Made by a program: the position numbers and the translations under genes. This document shows, piece by piece, positions 39,901 through 51,900 of a DNA stretch of 64,000 bases (positions are counted from its first letter, which is position 1; each line of letters begins with the position of its first letter). The DNA is from Rhyzopertha dominica. Lineage: Eukaryota > Arthropoda > Insecta > Coleoptera > Bostrichidae. The notes beneath the pieces are model-generated. The model searched no databases. It was given only the letters and a program-made list of their open reading frames with translations, and had not been told where the DNA came from. The stretch covers positions 5,952,001 to 6,016,000 of the forward strand of contig QCXZ01000137.1 of assembly GCA_025024175.1 (NCBI GenBank). Direction: 5' to 3'.

Positions 39901-42900
39901 AAAAAAAAATAGTGTTTGTTATTAAACCAAGGTTTAATTTTCGCTTTATTATGGGTATCAGCACAAATTCTTTTGGTCAAAAAACATTCCTTCGTAGTAT
40001 CTAAGAATACATTACATCATTTGTAAAATTCCAGTTATACGATTTAAGAGAATTATACAATAAAAATTAGCCATAACATGTAACATAAAAGTTGGGCATA
40101 AAAAAATCATACATAATCAGATAAATGTGTATCATAAACATCTACTAAAAATCTTAATCTGGTAAATTGGTAAAAATGTTGTCTAAACAGTTTTGATTTC
40201 TTGTATTTTAAAATATAGTCCGTTGGAGGCCAAATTCAATATCATTATTAATTACTGATAGAGTCTGTTTGCTGATTAGAGAAATTTGCCTTAAAATCAC
40301 CAGTGATAATAACATAATTTCCTTTTTTGTTATATTGGCTAAAAGAAGATTTAACTTAATCAAGAAAGTTTCCAAATCACTGCTGGAAGGTCTATACACT
40401 GCAATAATAATAATATTAGATATTCTAATACCTGTAAATTCACAGTAATATTCCACATTATATTTATCGAGATTAACTAGTTTAACATCTTTAGTCATAA
40501 CTCCTAAACAATACTGAGAGGCTTCACTCTTTCAGGAAAAAAAATCTACCGCTTTCTGCTGAAACAAATAAAGAATTATACTTTGTTTCTCAGAAGAAAT
40601 TGAAATTGTTTTTGAGGGAGTAGACTTAGGGCCCAATAGATATCGATTATGGATAAACTAATTAACCGGCAGCTAAATTTCAACAGGTAAAATTATTTGC
40701 ACCAACAACGTAATACCTAGTTACCAAGTGCTTATTACTCCTCTGGACGCCTCCGCTGTTACGAGAGATTCTGCCTGCTAACGCTATCCTAATGTGTCAA
40801 GTGCGCTCGCTATCTTTGCATCAAATTTCCTGTTCGGCAGCCTTCCAAGCAACGTAATCCGCGAGAGAGAAAGTCAAGCGCAGCATGCTGGTTGTTTGAA
40901 ACCTCTAATAATACCGAGGGTTTACTGGAATCTTGTTTCACTGCGATGTAGCCTTATTAAAGGTAAAGAATGCGAAGTGTTATATCTATGAATATGACTC
41001 TTAAAAGGTTTTATACAAATGAGGATTATGTTTTGACAAAATGTGAATTTGGAGTATTGACTTCTTATTATATCGTGGATACGTCGAGGAAAATGATGGC
41101 AAATTTCACCATGGGTCCCGACAATATCCCAGCATTCCTTATGTCGTCCTTTACGACATATATTTAACTTCATCATTTCTACTGCAAGCTTTCCTAATAT
41201 ATGGAAACTCTCTATAGTCATACGGGTATTTAAATCTGGTGAAAAGAATTGTGTAGAAAACTACAGGCCGATTGCCAATATACCCAATTTTTCAAAATTA
41301 TTCGAATCAATAATGGCTATGCATCTCTACAATCACGTGTCAAGTATCATTGATAGCAGCCAGCATGGCTTTATGCACGGTAAATCCACTAGTACTAATC
41401 TGTACGAATTTGTACAAGCTCTTGATCTTAATAACCAAGTTGACATTGTTTACACTAATCCTTCTAAGGCATTTGACACAGTAAACCACCGCATACTTCT
41501 ACACAAACTGCGCACCGTGGGTCTTTGTGATAATCTGGCAAATTTATTTTCGTCGATGTTGGAAAATAGGGCGCAATATGTTGAATACCGAAGTTATCGT
41601 TCTAATACGTATGCGGCATGTAGTGGTGTAACTCAAGGCTCTAATCTAGGGCCTGTACTTTTCTTAATTTATTTCAATGATGCTCTGTCTTTGTTTGATT
41701 GCACGACATATGTATATGCTGACGATCTGAAGATTGCCAAATGCATTACTTCTACCGGTGACTGTTACGTACTGCAGCAAGATTTAGGTAAGTTTTGGTG
41801 TTCGTGTGTTAAGAACAAACTGAAAATTAGTACTGATAAATTTAATTCCATCACCTTCAGTAGGAAGATGAATAGGATTGAACATAATTATTATATAAAC
41901 TGGACAGTGGTTGGCAAAGTTATGCAAATTAAGGATTTGGGAGTTATTATGGATAGCCAGCTTACATTCAAGCAGCATTACCAGTACATTGCATTACCAG
42001 AGAATTTAACAACACGGATGCCATGTTGACTTTATTTTTCTTTAGTAAGATCAAAGCTAGAGTATTGTTCTGCAGCGTGCAGTCCGTTCTATAACTGTCA
42101 TATTCTAATGATCGAGCGTATTCAGCGTAGGGTTTGTAGATATGCTTATTACATAAGATACCGACAGTATCCAGAAAAAAAATTCCCTTCAGAACAATTA
42201 CTGTTGCAATTTAATTTGGAAACTTTGAGTACCCGAAGAACCTTGGCTTCTTTAGCATTTTTATTTAAACTTGTTCATGGTCAAATCGCGTTCAGTCTAC
42301 TATATGAAGTTTGCCTTCATGTTCCATGCCTAAACTCCAGGAACTCAATCACTTTTAGTACTAAATATGCTAGAACTACTCATTTCTATAATTCACCTTT
42401 AAACGGTGCAATCCGAACATACAACTCCATTTCCTCTTTGGTTGATATTTTCCGATATGTTGGTAATGTTAAGTTATTTATTAAAAAATGTGCTATAGCT
42501 ATTTGTGAGCACTTGTAGTTTCAAACTTAATCTTGTATATGTCACATTGCATACATGATATGTTGTTCTCATTGTGTTGATAATGTCTTTGTATGCGCGT
42601 CTATTATTGTCTTACTTTCTGTTCTTTTGTTATTTACGCTGTACTTACATATATTTCCTTTTCTGTACCCACTTNGATTACGGTCTGTTGGGTTCTAATA
42701 AATGGTATTATTATTATTATTGTTGTTATTATTATTATTATTATTATAACAAAATTCAAATAACGGGCAAGGTACCGTTGTTTTCGATATGCCTTAGTTT
42801 TTCTTTGAAGCGCAGCATTATCCATTCGACGACCGCAACGTCGGTTTCCCTAAATTTTGTAGAAATACGCCGGAGCAATTGTTCTTCACATCCATTACTA

Positions 42901-45900
42901 TAAGCCTTCCAAGCAGCTTAGACAGACATCTTTGGATATAATGAATTTCTCTTATCGTTTTCTGCACCTGTGCTATTTTGAGACCTACTTCGAGGTCTAC
43001 AACACGCAAACTTTAAGGTTCATTACTAGGCTACGACTTTTTTTAAATACAGTCCTCTAACTGCAGCTACTGCACAGACTGAACACCAAATAAGAGAATC
43101 AAGCTGCAAAAACTCTTATCCTTAAGCTAAATTTACTCAATAAATTGGTCGGGGCGGAGGAAGTCAAAGAAGCTTTGTGATCGCAGCTCGTGTAAGTGGT
43201 ACTAATTAAATCACTTTAGAAAGCCCTGCTAATAGGAAGTGGCGCTTTTAATCGAAACGAAGCGGCAACGGCGTGGATTTCGCCGCCGTGATTACGTCGC
43301 AATAAATAGGTACACTAGATAACAAATTTGGACAAAACTAGGCACAAACTCCACGATTATTTTGCACAAGAAGAAAATTTTCCGTCTATTGGCGTTATGC
43401 TCTAGGGTTTCGGATAAAACAAGTCGTTTTAAAGATTAGGCCTGAATTTTAAAGTCGCCCTAACTTTCACAATTTCTCACAATAAGAAATAAAAGTGGAA
43501 ATTTTCATATTTCATTACTGACGCCTAGGAACAGACAATATACAAACATGTTACATTTCGACCTTTAATTATTGTAGGTAATGCCAGTAGAGTAACAAAA
43601 ATAATATTTCGGCCATTGATGTGTAGATACTCTTTACGTTTTTGTAATTTTCTTGGTTTTCAAATCGCATATGTAATAAATGTATATCCTGAATTAAGCA
43701 TTAAGACATGTATATGTTATTTTGCTAATAACCAATGTGTTTTCGAGCTTATCAAAGAATGGTTGCAACCAGGGGTATCCTGTACAAAATTGTACCTTTG
43801 ACATTTCTTTCTAACTTTGCTTATTTAGTAAGTAGTAAATCACAGAAAGAACTGATGTTGACTAAATACTTTTATTCAGCAGCACTATGGAATTAACAAA
43901 AGAAACTTATCCTCGATGATTTTTAATTTTAAAACTTTACTGAAATAGTGCTGGTATGTTACTGCTCGTGTCTTAAACGCGTTTTTCTTCTAACTTTAAT
44001 GTTATCTAACTCATTGTTAAAAAACTTTGAGAATCGAATAAGCTATAAAAATAAAGCTTCATACTTGGGAACAATTGCGTGTAATACATTAAGAATAAAT
44101 AATGGATCACCTGCAAGGTACATAGTTATGGCATTCTACACAGTATTTATTAAGCTGAATAAAGGGCTCAAACCCTACATCCATGAACTCTTATTTTGTT
44201 TTAAATATATGTTTTATTGATCTCAGTTCTGGATATTATAGCCAGAATGACAGTTTTATGGATTATTTGAGAAATCTTCGGGTCCACGGGGTAACATATT
44301 GTCTAATTAAACAGTTTTAAGTCCATTAGGAATGCATTCTAGTAAGTCGGCAAAAACAAATTCTACTTCGAACATGAAGATAATGGAATACAAGCAATAT
44401 TTATTTAGGCACTTTTTGCATTAACACCCTATTTCCGAGAAAGTATAAATGAAGACTTACAAAGCCGCCTAGAGACACTGCCAAAATTTGTAAATCTGTA
44501 GGAGCTAGGTTTTGAAAAAACTATTAATTATAAAAAGTATTGCAGTAATAAAAAAATTAACGATGTATAGTTTTTCTCCTACAACATCGACCAAGTACCA
44601 TAATGTATTTGAAGTTGTTAAATAGCATATATTAGACGAGGGTATAAAAACCTTAATATTATTATTAATTCAATATTCATGGAGTACTTTAATATTACGA
44701 GGCATGTTTTTTAAGTAAGTACCGTTTTGCGATTCCGCCGCCGCAGCGCTACTGACGCCGTGACGCCATTACAGTTTGATTCTTTATTGTATACGTTGTT
44801 TACTGAGTGTTTAAGATGCCTCCGACAATCGTGAGTCCCGCCGATTGTGAAGTACGGGCTGTTATACGATTTCTTAGTGCTAAAGGCGTAAACCCGATCG
44901 ATATTCATCGTGAGATCGGTGAAGTTTACGGACAAAACATTATGAGTGATGGAATGGTAAGGAAATGGGTGAGAGCATTTAAAGATGGCCGCACAAATGT
45001 GCATGATGAAGAACGGAGTGGGCGTCCTTCGGTCGTTAATGAACATTTGGTGCAGAAAGTGAACGAAAAGGTGAGAGAAAACAGACGCTTTACAATTTCA
45101 TCATTGTGCGACTGCTTTCCTCAATATTCTCGTAGTGTTTTGTATCGCATTGTGACCGAGAACTTGAATTACCGGAAATTGTGTTCACTTTGGGTTCCGA
45201 AAATGTTGACGGATTTGCACAAAACCCAACGTTTAGGCAGTGCATTGACTTTCCTTGAGCGGTACCACAATGAAGGTGAAGATTTTTTAGACCAAACTGT
45301 TACTGGTGACGAAACATGGGTGGCCGACGTCACACCAGAATCGAAACAACAATCCATGGAATGGCGACATTCATCATCACCCAAAAAAGTGAATTTAAGC
45401 AAACAATTTCTGCCCGGAAAATCATGTACACAGTTTTTTGGGACAGAAAAGGAGTATTGCTAGTGGAGTTTCTGCCTCGTAATGTGACAATCAATGCAGC
45501 GTCTTATTGTAAGACATCGAACAATCGGCGTCGTGCAATCCAGAACAAAAGACGTGGCAAGTTGAGTAAGGGTATCGTTTTGCTGCATGACAATGCCCGT
45601 CCACATGTGGCTAATCGGACCAAAGATCTCATCAAATCTTTTAAATGGGAAACTCTAGATCATCCTCCATACAGCCCTGATCTGGCGCCCAGCGACTACC
45701 ATTTGTTCCTGCACTTGAAGAAACACCTGGGTGGTCAGCGTCTTCAAGACGATAACGAAGTCGAAACATTTGTGATACAGTGGTTAACAAGTCAGGCGGC
45801 AGAATTTTATGAGGAGGGTATTCAAAAACTGGTGCCACGTTATGACAAGTGCCTCAATATTCACGGAAATTATGTAGAAAAGTAGATTAAGGTACAGGCT

Positions 45901-48900
45901 TTCATGTAAGATAAAATTATTGCGATATCTTTGCACGTCTTTTTTTAATTCCAAAACGGTACTTACTTAAAAAACATGCCTCGTAGTATTACCTAATTAT
46001 CAAAATTAGACATTAACACTGTAATAATAAATTAATTTATTTTCAGGATCGGTAAATGTTGTAAGGGCTTATTTATAGATTTATATTGTTCAGAATCAAT
46101 TAAAAATATTGATAATTTATGCGTCACATTCGTTTTAAAATGCTTGATTTGTATAGTTTTGTAGTGGAAGTATTTTCTTTTTCTTTTTAGTGTATTGGGT
46201 CGCATTCTTTGCACCATTTGCACTTGCCTAGCGCCGCCCATATAAGTAAAGTACGTATAGTCGTAAATTTGAGCAAACAGATAATGCAGTTCTATGGAAC
46301 GCCTAATCTACAGTTAGCATCTTCCCACAAATAAATACCCCATTCCCTCAATCAGTGTTCGATTCAGGCTCCAATTATACGTAACCGGATGTCAACCGCT
46401 GTCCGAATTTGTGTTTACTATGGCGTTTCGCGAGGGCAGTCCGGCTCTTGTTAATTTCCCATGCTGAAGAAGTTGGGCACTAAATTAATTTGTCTGCAGC
46501 CGCATCCTCCAAGTAATCGATCGATGGCTAATCACTGGCGGATTTAAATGTGCGCCTGAAGGACGGGAACGCTGTTAAGTGAAAGAGATTCAATTATTAT
46601 CGTTCTTCTGCGCTTTGGGCGAAGAGCCTTAATTTCTTGTTAATGGAATATCATTATTGTGATAGCTACTGTAAGAGCGAAGAATGCTTATGAATAAAAG
46701 TTTACTGTATTTGTTTGGTAATGAGCTGCACTGTAGTTGATGAATTATACAAAATCAGTACCTATATTACGGAAGCTTTAAAATTGCGCAGTTTGACATA
46801 TTTCTCAGAGAGAAAAAAAATTGTTTTTGTTTTCTTACAAAAATGTATTCTTTACAAAAAGATTTGCTTCTTCCTAAATCCTAAAGTACACGAATAATAT
46901 CACATTCCGTGTGGCTAGTACGTGCCAAAAGAAATTAATTCTTTATGTATTTCTAGACGTTAAGTATTGAATTTAACGTTAAAATCCAACAAAATCAACA
47001 TCCTGAAAATATATTTTAGATATGTGCTCTGTTAACTGAATAATTCTAATATCCTGGTCTTTATATACATAAAAGGCATTATCATCCATTATTCAGTCAA
47101 CTTCATTGTAAAATTTATTGCAAATTATCTGCCATCAAGATGCTTCAGACGTGTTATTTTTTCTGCAAACCAAGTTTACATTATAATAATTCAAATTGTA
47201 TTGTTTTTAAATCAGTTTATAGTTATTCTCTCTTTTCAGTTATGAAACTAGCTTTTCCTCAATCCCTTGTGGATCCCTATGTTCTCTTTTTTAGGTATTT
47301 CAATATATAATTGACAAAAAAAAACATAAAGTATGAAGTAAAATGCTCCGTACCAGCATGATTTGTAAAATACATTATTTGTAAGAAACTTAGCTTCTTT
47401 TCTGCGGTATATATTATGAGTTTCTTGATGAAAGAGACCAGATACAGACTTTACAAAGAGTTTGATAAGTTGACCACAATATCTAGATTCATAAGTACCC
47501 TTAATTTACCTCAATTAGAGAGATAAATAATGTTTGCAGTAGCAGGATATTTTCAAAATCATCTGAAATATTGATGTGACCGATTAGTGACTCAACTACA
47601 GACTAAAGGTTCCTATAAACATATGCTAATGAGATACAGGGTGTTTAATTTTTCTGTAATAAACGAGCTCTGACGACTAAGTGAAATTAATAAATACTTC
47701 ATTAATTACTTAAGTACCTATATCTTATAAACATTTGTTATTTCTATTTATGTTGAATTATACTCTGCCCCCTCCCTAGACCAAAAGCTGGCTACGCTCA
47801 TGGCTATATGTGCTATATTATACTTTTATCTAAAACACTCGAAATCGTATATTTTGCTGTATTAACAACGTTGAACTTGCTTGGTATAACGGCATAAGAG
47901 CTTGGGAATGATTTCAGACCAAGGACTTAGATTCAGCGAAAACATAATAAATACTATTGGCAAAACATGTCAGCTGTTTCGATTTGCAAAATTCCTTTTA
48001 CAAACTGTGACTGCACTGAAAAGTAGCTCTAAGAATACGCTAATAGCAGTAGCATTGCACGATGCTGTCGTCAATTTTCATTCTGCTTATACTGAAAAGC
48101 GTTGGCAATCTACACAAAAGAACTCTTAAATTCTGAAAAACAGTTACTGAATAATTTACGTTAATTGATACTCCGAGTGTGCATAGCGAAATTGAGACAA
48201 CCCAGAAGCGCTCCAAGTTGAGCACGTTTAAAATTAAGATCGGCGTTCGAGTAAATGTTGGTTTTCACCCTTAACACAATTCATGCAGCAAAGGTCAATA
48301 TTTATCGACAGTAATGAGACGAGAACTTATACTTACTGATCGTTGACAGAAACATTATGACAAAACCCGCAAACATGGGGATGCTGTAGCCTATTCTGGA
48401 AAAAAATATATCAATCAGCATTTTTCTTAACCAAATATAATAATAAAATGTATTTTTCACCTAATAAAATTTACTCCACCTAGCAACAAAAACAAAAAAA
48501 AAATTGAGAGAAATAAATAACAAACAAATATTATAGTAGATTTTGCGCTGCATAATTTGGACTGCATTCTGCACATCAAAATAATGAAAAAACCTTAAAT
48601 GTTCTTCACAAGTTATAGAGAAATTTAAAAAATAAATGAATATCTAATCTTCTTTGAAAAAATATTGACATAAAGTTTGTTTTCATAGTAATACACATAA
48701 AACATGCATATTTAAGGCTAAGTCTGTTTTGTACATGTCAACGTCCGTAGTATTTATTTCGTAAAATTCCAAAAGCTTATTCTAATTTAGAGTATGTTAA
48801 TATGGATTTTGTTTATGGCTTCTATAATGGCAATGTGGCTGTAGAAGAATGTTGACTGCATTTTCCACGTTTGAGGTTTCCTGACAAAAATGTATTTATT

Positions 48901-51900
48901 CGAGTTTTTAACAAACTTTGCGAGACTGGAACTAAAAAAGCTGATCCACAAGTTTTATAAGAAGTGGAAAATATTTTGGGTCTAGTGGAAGAAGATGCAA
49001 CGACTAGCATCAGAAGAATCGCTACTCATTTGAACATTTCACAAAGACGAGTAATACACACACTTCACGAGCAAGGATTACACCCATACCATCTACAAGA
49101 AGTACAGTTTCTACACCCAGAAGGTTATGCTAAACGTGTTGAACTTTTTCGGTGGATGACTAACAATCGTCGAGTTGTATCGCTTGTATTTTTTACTGAT
49201 GAACCAACATTTACCCGTGACGGCATTAATAATACACACAACTCTCACTCTCTGACGAAAACCCCGTGCAATAGTAGAAATCAATTTTCAGCACAAGTTT
49301 TCACTAAATGTGTGGTGTGGTATGATTGCTGGGTATATAATTGGCCTTTTTATCATGGAGAATCGCCTCGCAGGGAAACACTACCATAATTTTTTAATAA
49401 ATGATTTGCCGGGATTGCTAGGGAATGTCCGTGTAAACGTAAGAATGCAAATGTACTATCAGCATGATGGAGCTCCTGCACATTTCGCTCGTGTGGTCAA
49501 GCAACACTTGGATGAAATGTTTCTGAGCGTTGGATTGGTCGCGGAGGTTCAGTTAGTTGCCCTCCAAGAAGTCCAGATCTAACACCACCAGATTTTTGTT
49601 TATGGGGTTGGTTTAAACCAGAAGTTTACAAAGTTAAAGTGAATAGTTCTAAATCTAAATAATTAATACTGACTCAGTTTTTCAAGAAAAGCAACAGCAA
49701 ATAGGACAAGCAACAAGCGTATACAGGGTATTTTTGATAACCTTATAAGAAGTCATAACTATTAAAGACAAGTTACCGTTATATTGTATTTTTTTTAAAT
49801 TACGCTATAACTTGAAAACAAATGAGAATCGAATAAGAACATTTGAGTTTTTTCATTTTCTTGATGTGCAGAATGCAGTCCTGGAGTTCGGTGCAATCCT
49901 TCCGATTCACCCAGCATTATAGTGGGACAAACGACGCGAAAAACTTGCCAAGGGTGTGCTTTACTTACAAGATAAAGCCCCTGCCTACCACTCTTTAATT
50001 GAATTGCATAAATTTTAATTGGTTCAGCACCTTATTATCCCAATTTAGCACCTTCATTCTACCTTTTTCCCTAAAACTCAAAATACATTTTAAAGGTAAA
50101 GGTCTTCGACAAAATAATGAAGTCATATGTAAAGAATAAAAAATATTTTTCCAAGGGCTTAGCAATACATATATATCCTTATATGCCCATCAGGACTAAT
50201 TTAAATAACTTTATTGTAATATTAATATATACGAGGTAAGCGCCAAAAATTCTCAGCCCGACATAATTGCTGATATTTTATCAGGATGAAATTTTGACAT
50301 TTTGTAACTACATATCTTATTAGGTTGTGGAAACAAAATTAGAGACTTATATCAAATAGCTTTTAATTGTCAGCACTTTGAAACTAAAGTATCCGAAAAA
50401 TGTCTCGGGTGACGAAAATTGAGTACAGAGCAGTCATTAAATTCTCAACGAAAGATAGTTTATACAGCCAAAGTTCCCCTTCCTATTCTCTAGTCAAGGA
50501 ATTGGCAAAACGTTTTCGCATGGGTCAGAAATCCTTTGAGGATGACGCCAGACCTGGACGACCAGAGGAGGAGACAACGGAGGGCAAAGTAGCCCTTGTG
50601 GAAGAGCTGGTACTAAGTGACCGACGTTTGAAGGCCAAGGAAATGGCAGAAATAACCAAGCTTTCCGATACTACTGTTCGCCGAATCCTCCATGACCATT
50701 TGGGTATGAATAAGGTCAGTGCAAGATGGGATTCCCAAACACCTTTCGGCGGTTCAGAAACAACGTCGNATTGAGTGTGCTTAATCCTTTTTGGAACTGT
50801 GTGGAGCTGACCCATTGTCACTGGCGATGTTCTTTACTATGATCAAAAAGAGAATCAATAGAATGGTGCCGTAAGGGTGAGGTCCCCCGAAAATTTAGAG
50901 TCTGCCAGTCGACAAAAAAAGTAATGCCTACGATCTTTTGGGAATGTGAAAGAATTCTTCTGATTGATTCCAAAGAGACAAATACCACCGTTAATGGCAC
51001 ATATTATGGAGGATTACTTCATAGGTTGCGGGGAAGTATTCGTGAAAAACGTCGAGGAAAATTAACCATAGCATAATGCGCCCGTTCATACTGCTGGTGT
51101 TGCACAAGCTGCAGTCATGGTTTGCGGGTTCCAACAAATAGATCACCCTCCTTTTAGTCCAGATATGGCTCCCTGCGATTATTATTTGTTTGTTTAAAAA
51201 AGACCCTCGAGGACGACGTTTTCGAGACAATTTTGAGTTACGAGAAGCTGTTTTGGCCAATTTTGAGTACAATTGTTTATTAAACATTTAAGAAGTGCAT
51301 TGAAGTCAAGGGAGATTACATTGGAAAACAATAAAAACTTGTTGTACCTACTTTGCCTCTTTCATTGTCAGGCCAAGAATTATTGGCGCTTACTTCATAT
51401 AATTTTATAATTACTTCCACATCCAGAGGATGGGAAGTACAGTAGTGTGCAAATTAATGTGAACACATCAACATTTGGAAAAATTTATTGTTTTTGGTAG
51501 TTGGAAACCCTTTTATTTCAATGCAGCTGCCATTTTTTACACAGTTCTTGACTATCAGTGAGCATTAAGACATACCACACTACAGACGCGTTGTAAATTT
51601 TGTTGTTTTGAATTATTTTGCTCTTGGTGGAGTAAGGTAAACTACGGCTGTATTTGCTTTTTTTTTAAATATGGATATTTCTCCCAAAAACGCACGAAGA
51701 TTGTTTTCTTGAGTTAAAACACATCAATGACTCAAAGAGATATTGCCAAAGAGTGTAAAGTGAGTTTAGGAGCCGTTAATAAGATTTTGAAGCAAAAAAG
51801 GGACACAGGCATCATTGAAGTGAACAGAAAAGGGAAATGAGGAAAAAAGAAGACAACAGGAAGGGATCAAGTTTTTTTAATAAGGGAAAGTAAGTTAAAC

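Noticed and set aside
40740..40930. GC-richer stretch upstream of the LINE at 41 kb, possibly a further coding exon
   Set aside because: No splice-consistent frame and no VMAT motif; it may be the 5' part of the LINE or flank.
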